Assembly: GCF_023554995.1 (NCBI RefSeq)
Contig: NZ_JAMJPK010000004.1
Location: forward strand, 62,001 to 126,000
DNA: 64,000 bases
Source of the DNA: Halomonas gemina
GTDB taxonomy: Bacteria; Pseudomonadota; Gammaproteobacteria; Pseudomonadales; Halomonadaceae
Direction of reading: 5' to 3'
Both the position numbers and the translations under genes were made by a program. Below the pieces are notes generated by a model that searched no databases, was not told the DNA's origin, and worked only from the letters and a program-made list of their open reading frames with translations. Positions 41,877 to 50,652 of the stretch are shown here, in pieces (the first letter of the stretch is position 1; every line of letters starts with the position of its first letter).

Positions 41877-43307
41877 ATGACCCGTCACCGCACCCTTCGT
41901 CGTGCCCTGCTGCCGGCACTGATCGCGTCGGCCTTCGCCGCTCCCCTGCAGGCGGCCGACCTCTTGACCATCACCCGGGACGCCCTGGAGAACAATGCCG
42001 AGCTGGCCTCGGCCCGGTCACAGACCGACAGCGTCGAGGCGGGGCGGGACGTGCAGCGCGGTGACCTGCTGCCCCAGGTCAATGCTTCGGGCAACGTATC
42101 GCACAACCGTCAGTATGAATCCCAGACAGGTGGCTTTCCGGCAGGGGGCACGGGAGGCAGTGACGACAATTACAACAGCGCCGGCCTGACGCTGGAAGCC
42201 ACCCAGGCGCTCTTCGACGCCCGCAACTCGCGCGAGGTCGAGCAGGCCGAGCGCCAGATCGACCAGCAGACCTACCAGCTGGCCGCCACCGAGCAGCAGG
42301 TGCTGATCGACGTCTCCTCGGCCTACTTCGAGATCCTGCGCGCCTACGAGGTGCTGGAGGCGCGGCGCGCCCAGGAGCGGGCCATCGGTCGCCAGCTGGA
42401 GCAGGCCCGCGAGCAGTTCGAGGTGGGGCTGATCGCCATCACCGAGGTGGAGGAGGCCAAGGCGGCCTTCGACCAGGCCCGGGCGGTGCGCATCGCCGCC
42501 GAGAGCGACCTGCAGGTGCGCTTCGAGGTCCTGGAGCGCCTGACCGGCCAGCGCTACTCCAGCATCGATGCGCTGGGAGAGGAGGTGCCCATCCAGCCGC
42601 CCACCCCGGACGATCGCAGCCACTGGGTGGAACTGGCCATGGCCAACAATCCCCTGGTGCTGGCCAGCGAGGCCGGCGTCGAGGTCTCGCGCAGCAGCGT
42701 CGAGATCGCCCGCGCCCAGCGCCTGCCGACGGTCAACGCCTTCGCCAACTACAACTATGCCGATGACGACCGCGACGGCGTGGAGGGGCACAACTCCGCC
42801 AGCCAGGTCGGCCTGCGCGCCAGCCTGCCGCTCTTTACCGGCGGCCGTACCCAGGCGAGCATCCGCCAGAACACCTACCGGCTGGAGGCCAGCCAGTACG
42901 ACTTCGAGGCCCAGCGCCGCGATACCGTCCAGCAGGTCCGCTCACGCTTCACCCAGGTGAGCAACAACGTCTCCACCGTGGAGGCCCGCGCCCAGGCCAT
43001 CGTCTCCAACCAGAGCGCCCTGGATGCCACCCGCGCCGGCTACGAGGTGGGCACGCGCAACATCGTCGACGTGCTCAACGCCGAACAGAACCTCTACAAC
43101 GCGGTCGCCGACCATGCCAGCGCCCGCTACGACTACGTGATCAACCTGCTTAGCCTGCGCCAGCAGTCGGGGACCCTGGATGTGCCGGCCGTGGAGGAGG
43201 TCAACGCCTGGCTGGACGGCGGCAGCGTCTCCTTCACCCTCCCGGAAGAGGGCGATATCTCCGATGCGGCCATGGAGATCGGTGAGCCGCCGCGTCCCCG
43301 GGAATGA
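41877..43307 (+). CDS. tolC: TolC family outer-membrane channel protein
   Basis: The 476-residue protein has a signal peptide (about 1-24, ending APLQAAD) and two OEP repeats with TolC-type sequences (NNAELASARSQTDSVEAGRDVQRGDLLPQV; AGYEVGTRNIVDVLNAEQNLYNA). It forms the outer-membrane duct of type I secretion and RND pumps. It precedes the RND adaptor/pump genes on the same strand and likely works with them. The ATG at 41877 follows a GAGGAT site. Confidence 0.9.
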   Translation: MTRHRTLRRALLPALIASAFAAPLQAADLLTITRDALENNAELASARSQTDSVEAGRDVQRGDLLPQVNASGNVSHNRQYESQTGGFPAGGTGGSDDNYNSAGLTLEATQALFDARNSREVEQAERQIDQQTYQLAATEQQVLIDVSSAYFEILRAYEVLEARRAQERAIGRQLEQAREQFEVGLIAITEVEEAKAAFDQARAVRIAAESDLQVRFEVLERLTGQRYSSIDALGEEVPIQPPTPDDRSHWVELAMANNPLVLASEAGVEVSRSSVEIARAQRLPTVNAFANYNYADDDRDGVEGHNSASQVGLRASLPLFTGGRTQASIRQNTYRLEASQYDFEAQRRDTVQQVRSRFTQVSNNVSTVEARAQAIVSNQSALDATRAGYEVGTRNIVDVLNAEQNLYNAVADHASARYDYVINLLSLRQQSGTLDVPAVEEVNAWLDGGSVSFTLPEEGDISDAAMEIGEPPRPRE

Positions 43308-43325
43308 TGTGTAGCGGCCTAATAT

Positions 43326-43351
43326 TTACATCCATACAAGCATGGATGTAA
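43326..43351. promoter_or_regulatory. AcrR-like operator upstream of the RND pump operon
   Basis: TTACATCCAT and ATGGATGTAA are perfect 10-bp arms around a 6-base spacer. The layout resembles the E. coli AcrR operator (TACAT...ATGTA). A related site precedes the TetR-type repressor gene at 49441-49464 (shared CATCCATACAAG core). Confidence 0.7.
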
Positions 43352-43394
43352 GATTCGTTCACCTCTGACGACGCCAACGGGAACGATCGACACC

Positions 43395-44675
43395 ATGAAA
43401 ACGCTCTTACGACACGGCCGGACGACCCTGCTCGTCCTGGCCGCGGGCCTGTTGCTGGCTGCCTGTGGCCAGGAAGACGCCCCCCAGCAGGCCGCCGGCA
43501 ACCAGGAGCGGCCGCCGCATCCGGTGGAGGTGACGGAGATCGCCCGCCAGGACATCCCCCTGGATAAGTCCTATCCGTCGCTGCTGCGCAGCGACAACGA
43601 GGTCACCCTGGTGGCGCGCGTCACCGGCTTTCTCGAGCAGCGCCACTTCGAGCCCGGACAGCTGGTGGAGCAGGGGCAGAAGCTCTACACCATCGAGCCG
43701 GACCTCTACCAGGCCGCGGTCAACCAGCGAGAGGCCGACCTGCAGAGTGCCCGCGCCGAGCTCGCCCGGGCCCAGCGCGATGCGGACCGCTTCGAGCGGC
43801 TGCTCAGCCAGAACTCGGTGAGCCGCCAGCAGTATGACCAGGCGCGGGCAGAGCTGGGCGTGGCCCAAGCCGGCGTCGCCCAGGCTGAGGCGGCACTCGC
43901 CAGTGCGCGGATCGACCTGGGCTATGCCGAGGTCACCGCGCCGGTGTCCGGGATGATCAGCCTCAGCCGGGTCAACGTCGGCAATCTGGTGAGCAGCGGC
44001 ACCGAGCTCGCCACCATCACCCCGCTGGACCCGCTGGAGGTGCGCTTCCAACTGCCCCAGCGCGACGCCTTCGAGCTGCGCCGCCAGGTAGGCGAGCAGT
44101 CCGTCGAGGCGATCACCGCCGTGCTGCGCGTGCCCGGCACGGACGGTGCCGAGGGCCCGACCCTGGAGGGGCGCCTCGACTTCCTGGGCTCCCGGGTGGA
44201 GGAGGCCACCAGCACCGTCCAGGCCAGCGCCACCTTCGCCAACCCGGAGGGCCGCGTGCTGCCCGGCCAGTTCGTGCGGGTCAGCCTGGAAGGGCTCAAG
44301 CGCTATGACGTGCTGGCGGTGCCCGAGATCGCCATCGGCCAGGGGCTGATGGGCCCCCAGGTGTTCGTCCTCGACGAGGAGAGCGTGGCCCGGGCCCGCA
44401 CCGTGGAACTGGGCGAGGTGGCCGGTCCCTGGCAGATCATCCGCGGCGGCCTGGAGGTCGGCGAGCGGGTGGTGGTCGGCGACCCCTCCGGCATCGAGCC
44501 GGGCACCGCCATCGACCCCCGGCCCTTCGAGGGCGAGGCCGGTGAGATCGTCGAGGCGGTCGAGCAGGCCGAGGCCGAAGCCGAGCAGGACGCCGCCGAG
44601 GCGATGCAGCAGGGGGCCGGCACGCCGCCTGCCGGTGAGCAGGATGGCGAGGCGAACGAGGACGACGCCTCATGA
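43395..44675 (+). CDS. RND efflux periplasmic adaptor (AcrA/MexA family)
   Basis: The 426-residue lipoprotein has lipobox LLAAC (Cys about 24), then hairpin, lipoyl and beta-barrel domains. Motifs include VTLVARVTGFLEQRHFEPGQLVEQGQ, DLGYAEVTAPVSGMISLSRV and PLEVRFQLPQRD. The C-terminal 50 residues are very acidic (EAEAEQDAAEAMQQ), unlike most AcrA proteins, perhaps an adaptation to salt. It overlaps the pump gene by ATGA. Confidence 0.92.
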   Translation: MKTLLRHGRTTLLVLAAGLLLAACGQEDAPQQAAGNQERPPHPVEVTEIARQDIPLDKSYPSLLRSDNEVTLVARVTGFLEQRHFEPGQLVEQGQKLYTIEPDLYQAAVNQREADLQSARAELARAQRDADRFERLLSQNSVSRQQYDQARAELGVAQAGVAQAEAALASARIDLGYAEVTAPVSGMISLSRVNVGNLVSSGTELATITPLDPLEVRFQLPQRDAFELRRQVGEQSVEAITAVLRVPGTDGAEGPTLEGRLDFLGSRVEEATSTVQASATFANPEGRVLPGQFVRVSLEGLKRYDVLAVPEIAIGQGLMGPQVFVLDEESVARARTVELGEVAGPWQIIRGGLEVGERVVVGDPSGIEPGTAIDPRPFEGEAGEIVEAVEQAEAEAEQDAAEAMQQGAGTPPAGEQDGEANEDDAS

Positions 44676-47600
44676 GCTTCTCCAACTTCTTCATCAGGCG
44701 GCCGATCTTCGCCACGGTGCTGGCGATCATCCTGACGCTGGTCGGGGTGATGAGCATGCGGGTGCTGCCGGTCGAGCAGTACCCCAGCGTGGTGCCGCCC
44801 ACGGTCTCGGTGCAGGCCCAGTTCCCGGGCGCCGATGCCGAGACGGTGGCCCAGACGGTGGCCGCGCCCCTGGCGGAGGCGATCAACGGCGTCGAGGACA
44901 TGCTCTACATGACTTCGACCAGCGCCGACAACGGCACCATGAGCCTGAACATCGCCTTCAACATCGGCACCGACGGCGACATCAATACCATCAACGTCAA
45001 CAACCGCGTGCAGGGGGCGCTGTCGCAGCTGCCCGAGGCGGTGCAGGCCCAGGGCGTGAAGGTGGAGCTGCGCTCCAGCTCGATCCTGATGCTGGTGGCG
45101 CTGATCTCGCCGGAGGGTGACTACGACCGCACCTTCATGCAGAACTACGCTACCCTCAACATCCTCGATGAGTTGCGCCAGGTGCCCGGTGTCGGTAATG
45201 CTGAGGTGCTGGGCGGCGGCGAGTTCGCCATGCGCATCTGGATGGACCCGGACAAGCTGGCCCAGTACGACCTGACCCCCACCGAGGTGGCCGCGGCCAT
45301 ACGTGCCCAGAACACCGAGGTGCCGGCGGGCAGCCTGGCGGCCACCCCGCAGAGCGAACCGCGCGCCTTCAGCTACACCATCACCGCGGGCGGGCGGCTC
45401 AGCGACGTCGACGACTTCCGCGAGATCTTCCTGCGCACCAACCCGGACGGCTCGTCGCTGCGCCTGCAGGACGTGGCGCGCATCGAGCTCGGCGCCTCCT
45501 TCTACGGCGTGGATGCCCGCCTCAATAGCGCCGCCATGTCGCCGATCATCATCAACCAGCAGCCCGGTGCCAACGCCCTGGAGACGGCCGAGGCGGTCAA
45601 GGCGACCATGGCCGAGCTGGAGGGGCGGTTCCCGCCGGGGCTCGAGCAGGTGGTGCCCTACGACACCACCCTGTTCATCGATGCCTCCGTCAGCACCGTG
45701 ACCAAGGTGTTCATCGAGGCCTTCCTGATCGTCGGCGTGATCCTCTTCATCTTCCTGCAGAACTGGCGCTTCACGGTGATCGCCATGTCGGTGGTGCCGG
45801 TCTCGGTGCTGGCCACCTTCGCCGGCTTCTTCGCCTTCGGCTTCTCCATCAACCTGCTGACGCTGTTCGCCTTGGTGCTCTCCATCGGCATCGTGGTGGA
45901 CGATGCCATCCTGGTGGTGGAGAACGTCGAGCGGGTGCTCAGCGAGGACGAGGAGATCACCGTCACCCAGGCCACCATCCGCGCCATGAAGGAGGTGGGC
46001 GGCCCGGTCATCGCCACCTCGCTGATCATGGCCGCGGTGTTCGTGCCGGTGGCCTTCCTGGGCGGCTTCACCGGCCAGATCTACCAGCAGTTCGCGCTGA
46101 CCGTGGCGATCTCGGTGGCCTTCTCGGCGCTGATGGCGCTGACCTTCACCCCGGCCCTGTCGGCGATCTTCATCAAGCACAAGGCGCCGATGGGCGAGTC
46201 GAAGCTGATGCGGGCGGTCTATACCCCGCTGCGCCTCTTCGATCGTCTCTTCGCCGCCATCACGGCCGTCTACATGTGGGTGGTCAAGGCACTGGTGCGC
46301 TTCTGGGGCCTGGCGCTGTTGCTCACCGCGCTGGTGATCGGCGGCTCCTGGTGGCTCTACCAGAACACCCCCTCGACCCTGGTGCCCGAGACCGACCAGG
46401 GCATCGTGCTGGCCAGCGTGCAGCTGCCGGACTCCGCCTCCCTGGCGCGCACCCAGGACTACATGGGCAAGCTGAGCAAGCGCATCGAGGAGATCCCGGG
46501 GGTCAGCTATGTGGCGGCGGTCGCCGGGTACGACATCCTCTCCAGCGCGGTGAACACCGCACGCGGCGTGATGTTCATCAACATGGAGCCCTGGGCGGAG
46601 CGCGAGCTCACCGCCCAGGGGCTGGTGGGGCAGGTGATGCAGCTGGGCGCCCAGGTGCCCGGCGGCTCTGCGATGGCCTTCAACATGCCGCCGATCATGG
46701 GGCTCTCCACCACCGGCGGCTTCACCGGCTACCTGCAGTCCTTCGAGGGCGCGACCCCCCAGGAGCTCTTTCAGGCCTCGATGAAGGTGATGCAGGCCGC
46801 CAACCAGAACCCGGCCCTGAAGCGGGTGTTCACCACCTTCAACGTCAACGTGCCGGGCTACCGGGCCGAGATCGACCAGCAGAAGGCGCTCAGCTACGGC
46901 GTGGCGCTGCAGGACCTCAACGCCACCCTGTCGAACACTTTCGGCAACGGCTTCGTCAACTACTTCAGCTACCAGAACCGCAACTTCCAGGTCTACCTGC
47001 AGAACGAGGACGAGTTCCGCCGGACTCCGGACGACATTAACAATGTCTACGTGCGCGGTGGCAACGGCGAGCGGATCCCGCTCTCGGAGTTCGTGACCCT
47101 CGAGCGCCAGGCCAAGCCGGCGGTGGTGTCGCGTTTCGGCGTCTACCTGGGTGCCCAGTTCCAGGGTGGCCCGGCGCCGGGCTACAGCTCCGGCCAGGCG
47201 GTGGCCGCCATGGAGGAGGTCGTCCAGGAGACCTTGGGTGACGACTGGGGCATGGGCTGGACCGGCACCGCTTACCAGGAGACCCAGATGGGCAGCACCG
47301 CGACCCTGGCCATCGTCTTCGGCCTGCTGATGGTGTTCCTGATCCTGGCGGCCCAGTACGAGAGCTGGTCGCTGCCCCTGGCGGTGCTCACCGCGACCCC
47401 GTTCGCCTTCCTCGGCGGCATCGGTGGCATCGTGCTGCGCGGGCTCGATACCAGCGTCTATGTGGAGATCGGCATGTTGGTGGTGGTGGGGCTGGCGGCC
47501 AAGAACGCCATCCTGATCGTCGAGTTCGCCGAGCTGCAGCGCAAGGAGCAGGGCAAGTCGATCCGCGAGGCGGCCATCACCGCGGCCCAGCTGCGCTTCC

Positions 47601-47854
47601 GGCCCATCGTGATGACCTCGCTGGCGTTCATCTTCGGCACCCTGCCGCTGGCGCTGGCCACCGGGGCCAGCGATACCAGCAGCCACCACATCGGCACCAC
47701 GGTGGCGGTGGGCATGGCCACGGTGGCGGTGCTGGGCAGCTTCTTCGTGCCGAGCTTCTACGCCATGATCGCGGCCGTCTCAGACTGGCTGCGCCGCAAG
47801 GTGCTTGGGGGTGGCGCGGAGCAGCGCCGGGCGGCCGGCGCCGACCAGACCTGA
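44672..47854 (+). CDS. RND multidrug efflux permease (AcrB/MexB, HAE1 family)
   Basis: The 1060-residue protein has twelve membrane helices and two large periplasmic loops. It carries the HAE1 signatures: the N-terminal SFSNFFIRRPIFATVLAIIL start, the proton-relay Asp pair in GIVVDDAILVVENVERVL (about 405-420) and the later KNAILIVEFA block. It forms the inner-membrane part of a tripartite pump exporting hydrophobic and amphiphilic compounds by proton antiport. It is coupled to the adaptor gene and followed by a hairpin. Confidence 0.94.
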   Translation: MSFSNFFIRRPIFATVLAIILTLVGVMSMRVLPVEQYPSVVPPTVSVQAQFPGADAETVAQTVAAPLAEAINGVEDMLYMTSTSADNGTMSLNIAFNIGTDGDINTINVNNRVQGALSQLPEAVQAQGVKVELRSSSILMLVALISPEGDYDRTFMQNYATLNILDELRQVPGVGNAEVLGGGEFAMRIWMDPDKLAQYDLTPTEVAAAIRAQNTEVPAGSLAATPQSEPRAFSYTITAGGRLSDVDDFREIFLRTNPDGSSLRLQDVARIELGASFYGVDARLNSAAMSPIIINQQPGANALETAEAVKATMAELEGRFPPGLEQVVPYDTTLFIDASVSTVTKVFIEAFLIVGVILFIFLQNWRFTVIAMSVVPVSVLATFAGFFAFGFSINLLTLFALVLSIGIVVDDAILVVENVERVLSEDEEITVTQATIRAMKEVGGPVIATSLIMAAVFVPVAFLGGFTGQIYQQFALTVAISVAFSALMALTFTPALSAIFIKHKAPMGESKLMRAVYTPLRLFDRLFAAITAVYMWVVKALVRFWGLALLLTALVIGGSWWLYQNTPSTLVPETDQGIVLASVQLPDSASLARTQDYMGKLSKRIEEIPGVSYVAAVAGYDILSSAVNTARGVMFINMEPWAERELTAQGLVGQVMQLGAQVPGGSAMAFNMPPIMGLSTTGGFTGYLQSFEGATPQELFQASMKVMQAANQNPALKRVFTTFNVNVPGYRAEIDQQKALSYGVALQDLNATLSNTFGNGFVNYFSYQNRNFQVYLQNEDEFRRTPDDINNVYVRGGNGERIPLSEFVTLERQAKPAVVSRFGVYLGAQFQGGPAPGYSSGQAVAAMEEVVQETLGDDWGMGWTGTAYQETQMGSTATLAIVFGLLMVFLILAAQYESWSLPLAVLTATPFAFLGGIGGIVLRGLDTSVYVEIGMLVVVGLAAKNAILIVEFAELQRKEQGKSIREAAITAAQLRFRPIVMTSLAFIFGTLPLALATGASDTSSHHIGTTVAVGMATVAVLGSFFVPSFYAMIAAVSDWLRRKVLGGGAEQRRAAGADQT

Positions 47855-47906
47855 GGCCCGGGGCCGGCGCCTGGCGCTGGCCGCATGACCAGCACCCAGC
47901 AACAGG

Positions 47907-47925
47907 GGCGCCCCATCGGGGCGCC
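47907..47925 (+). terminator. Hairpin after the RND operon
   Basis: GGCGCCCC and GGGGCGCC form a stem with an ATC loop, followed by TCTTG. The T-run is weak. Confidence 0.6.
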
Positions 47926-48071
47926 TCTTGACGTGGGGAGGGTCGCAGGTGGAGGCGGATTGACCGGTCCATGACCCACGTCAGGGCGGTGCGGTCCATC
48001 CCGGTGCCCCGATGGTCTACGCTGAGGGCAAGAGACTCATTCGTTGGCTAAGTAATGCCGGGAGGTGCCCC

Positions 48072-48767
48072 ATGGAAACCCTACGCCAGATTGCCCTGAG
48101 CTTCCCGGTGGTGGTGTTCAGCGCGCTGCTGGCCCTCGCCGCCCTCTACTGGCTGCTGGTGGCGCTGCGCTTGGCGCCGGTGGAGTGCTTCGAGCATGAC
48201 AGCCTCAAGGGCGACCACCTGGCCAGCACCCTGGTGGCGCTGGGCTTCGCCGGGGTACCGGCCTCCTTCGCGCTGACGGTGCTGCTGGTGCTGGCGGGGG
48301 CCATTACCCTGGCGGTGGAACTCGCCGTGCTGCGCTGGCTGCCGCTGGGGCTGTTCCGCATCCCGGTCGGGGTGGCGGTGCTGTGGGGGGCCTTCGCGCT
48401 CGCCTCGCCGCCGGCCGCAGCGCTCTGCCATGGCCTGCATCGCTGGTTCCATCGCCATGCCCCGCAGCAGCGGCGCTGCCTGCTCGGCGAGAAGGTGGAG
48501 GTGAGGGAGCAAGCGGATGCCGACGGCTGGGCCACGGCGGTGCTGGTTGACGACCCACAATGGCAGGTGCGCCTGCACGGTAAGCCCGGCAACCTGCCGC
48601 AGGTCGGCGAGCGTCGTGTGCTGGTCAAGTACGTGGCCGGGGAGGACGCCTACCGCAGCGTGGCGGAGGGCGACTACCGCGAGGCACGGGCCCACCTCAG
48701 CCGGCTGCGCCTGCGCCAGGGACATGGCGGGCCGGGTCGCAACGGCGGCGCCGCGGCCTCATCCTGA
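48072..48767 (+). CDS. Inner-membrane protein with C-terminal OB-fold-like domain (YqiJ-like)
   Basis: The 231-residue protein has about four membrane helices (15-120) and a soluble C-terminal part with strands (GEKVEVREQADADGWATAVLVDDPQWQVRLH, VGERRVLVKYVAGEDAYRSV) reminiscent of the OB-fold of YqiJ/NfeD-like proteins. In E. coli YqiJ is linked to flotillin YqiK; no flotillin gene is seen here. The assignment is moderate. GGAGGTGCCCC precedes the ATG. Its 3' end overlaps the convergent repressor gene by nine bases. Confidence 0.7.
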   Translation: METLRQIALSFPVVVFSALLALAALYWLLVALRLAPVECFEHDSLKGDHLASTLVALGFAGVPASFALTVLLVLAGAITLAVELAVLRWLPLGLFRIPVGVAVLWGAFALASPPAAALCHGLHRWFHRHAPQQRRCLLGEKVEVREQADADGWATAVLVDDPQWQVRLHGKPGNLPQVGERRVLVKYVAGEDAYRSVAEGDYREARAHLSRLRLRQGHGGPGRNGGAAASS

Positions 48768-49382
48768 CGCCGGGGCGCGCATCAGTTCCAGCTGGGTGTC
48801 CAGCAGCAGGGTGCCGCGTTCGAGGATCGAGAAGCGCTCGTGGTTGCGCAGCCAGTCGTGGAAGAGCCCGCCGAGCATCGCCTGCAGCAGCTCACCGGCC
48901 ACCTCCGGGTCGAGCCCCGGGCGCAGGTGGCCCAGCCTCGCCGCACAGCCGCAATAGTCGATCAACGCCCCGCACGCCTCCTCGGCCATCTCGTTCTGCA
49001 TGGCCAGCGGGTCGATGTCGCCGAAGACCTCGCAGTGATGGATAAGGATGGCATGCACGCGCCGGTAGCGGGGCTGCTCGAGGCGCTCGAAGCCCTTCAG
49101 GCAGGCCAGGCGGATCGCCTCGAGGGGACGCTCGGTGACGCTCGGGTCGCCGATCTCCTCCACCAGTTCCTGGAAGGGCATGCGCACGCGCTGCAGCATG
49201 GCCTGGAAGAGGTCGGCCTTGTTACGGAAGTGCCAGTAGAGGGCGCCGCGGGTCATGTCGGCGTGGCGGGCGATCTGTTCCAGGGAGGTACGAGCCACGC
49301 CCTTCTCGAGGAAGACCTCCTCGGCGGCATCCAGCAGGGCTTCCCGGGTAGCGGCGGCCTCGGCCTTGGTGCGTCTGGCCAT
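48759..49382 (-). CDS. AcrR-like TetR family repressor of the RND pump
   Basis: The 207-residue protein opens MARRTKAEAAATREALLDAAEEVFLEKGVARTSLEQIA and has the TetR DNA-binding motif HADMTRGALYWHFRNKADLFQAML, very like AcrR/TtgR. The C-terminal ligand domain spans about 80-205. It probably senses pump substrates and represses the RND operon and itself, since a related operator lies before both. It is convergent with the YqiJ-like gene. Confidence 0.9.
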   Translation of the reverse strand: MARRTKAEAAATREALLDAAEEVFLEKGVARTSLEQIARHADMTRGALYWHFRNKADLFQAMLQRVRMPFQELVEEIGDPSVTERPLEAIRLACLKGFERLEQPRYRRVHAILIHHCEVFGDIDPLAMQNEMAEEACGALIDYCGCAARLGHLRPGLDPEVAGELLQAMLGGLFHDWLRNHERFSILERGTLLLDTQLELMRAPASG

Positions 49383-49440
49383 GAAAGCGGACTCTCCAGC
49401 GTTCTGGTAATGGCCCTATTCTACGCGAGTCGCCTCGCCT

Positions 49441-49464
49441 TTTACATACACCCTTGTATGGATG
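49441..49464. promoter_or_regulatory. AcrR-like operator upstream of the repressor gene
   Basis: Read on the minus strand the site starts CATCCATACAAG and ends TGTATGTAAA, sharing the left arm and spacer start with the operator at 43326-43351. It also holds CATAC/GTATG symmetry (49445-49460). It could control the repressor gene and the divergent aspartoacylase-like gene. Confidence 0.6.
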
Positions 49465-49551
49465 ACGACCTGCCGCCCGGGCTCGTGTTCGGCGCGGCAG
49501 TGGCGTATAAGGAAGCCAGAAAAACACCGTTTCGTGACGCAAGGAGCGCCC

Positions 49552-50583
49552 ATGGCCCGTGCCCCCTTCGAACTCGCCGGTACCCGCGTGGCGGCGGGCT
49601 CGCGGACCCAGATCGACGTGCCGGTGGCGCGCCTCTACACCCATGCCCCGCTCTACATTCCCGTCGAGGTAGTGCATGGCCGCCAGTCGGGCCCGGTGCT
49701 GCTGGTCTGCGGCGGGATCCACGGCGACGAGATCAACGGCGTGGAAATCGTGCGTCGCCTGCTGCGCTCGAAGCAGCTCCAGGGGCTGCGTGGCACCCTG
49801 ATAGCGGTGCCCATCGTCAACGTCTTCGGCTTCGTGCAGCACAGCCGCTACCTGCCCGACCGCCGTGACCTCAACCGCTGTTTCCCGGGCAGCGAGTCGG
49901 GCTCGCTGGGCGGCCGGGTGGCGGCCCTGTTCCGCGAGCAGATCGTCGACCACGCCAGCCATATCATCGACCTGCATACCGGCGCCATCCACCGCACCAA
50001 CCTGCCGCAGATCCGCGCCCAGTTGGTGACGGGCGGTGAGACCGAGCGCATGGCCAATGCCTTCGGCGCGCCGGTGATCCTCAACGCCGAGCTGCGCGAG
50101 GGTAGCCTGCGCCACTACGCCCAGAACCGCGGGATCCCGGTGCTCACCTACGAGGCCGGCGAGGCGCTGCGCTTCGACCAGTGGGCGATCACCCCAGGGG
50201 TGCGGGGCGTGCTGCGCGTGATGCGCCGGCTGGGCATGCTGACCGGCGAGCATCGCCGCCGCTCGGTGCCGGCCGCGGAGGTCGCCAACGGCTCGAGCTG
50301 GGCCCGGGCGCCCATCGATGGCATCCTGCGTCCCAAGGTGCGGCTCGGGGCCCGTGTGGCCATAGGCGAGCTGCTGGGGCGCGTGGCGGACCCCTTCGGC
50401 AACGCCGAGGGCGAGGTGCGCTCGGTGGCCGATGGCATCGTGATCGGCATGAGCCGACTGCCGCTGGCCAACGAGGGCGAGGCGCTGTTCCATATCGCCC
50501 GCTTCGACGCCATCGAGGAGGCCGAGAGCGCCATCGAGGACTTCCACTCCAGCCTGGAACCGCCACCCGACCCACTCTATTGA
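49552..50583 (+). CDS. Succinylglutamate desuccinylase/aspartoacylase family metallohydrolase
   Basis: The 343-residue protein has the M14-like zinc site: CGGIHGDEINGVEIV (His and Glu ligands), DRRDLNRCFPG with the substrate-binding Arg, and IIDLHTGAIHRTNLPQI with the third His. The C-terminal beta domain (IDGILRPKVRLGARVAIGELLGRVADPFG) is typical of the AstE-AspA-like group acting on N-acyl amino acids. Some halophile members are linked to ectoine breakdown, but no ectoine genes are nearby. It is followed by a strong bidirectional terminator. Confidence 0.88.
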   Translation: MARAPFELAGTRVAAGSRTQIDVPVARLYTHAPLYIPVEVVHGRQSGPVLLVCGGIHGDEINGVEIVRRLLRSKQLQGLRGTLIAVPIVNVFGFVQHSRYLPDRRDLNRCFPGSESGSLGGRVAALFREQIVDHASHIIDLHTGAIHRTNLPQIRAQLVTGGETERMANAFGAPVILNAELREGSLRHYAQNRGIPVLTYEAGEALRFDQWAITPGVRGVLRVMRRLGMLTGEHRRRSVPAAEVANGSSWARAPIDGILRPKVRLGARVAIGELLGRVADPFGNAEGEVRSVADGIVIGMSRLPLANEGEALFHIARFDAIEEAESAIEDFHSSLEPPPDPLY

Positions 50584-50595
50584 GCCGCGGCCAGA

Positions 50596-50633
50596 AACGC
50601 AGACGGCGCCGAGCGATCGGCGCCGTCTGCGTT
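50596..50633. terminator. Bidirectional hairpin between convergent genes
   Basis: Seventeen-bp perfect arms (50596-50612 and 50617-50633) with a GCGA loop lie between the aspartoacylase-like gene and dusA. The AA/TT ends give short T stretches on both strands. Confidence 0.75.
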
Positions 50634-50652
50634 CTGGTGGCGACTGCCGGCC

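Noticed and set aside
44303..47689. A very long minus-strand open frame (1128 codons) opposite the RND pump
   Set aside because: It is His/Gly/Arg-rich, low-complexity, matches no protein pattern and is the antisense shadow of the high-GC AcrB-type gene.
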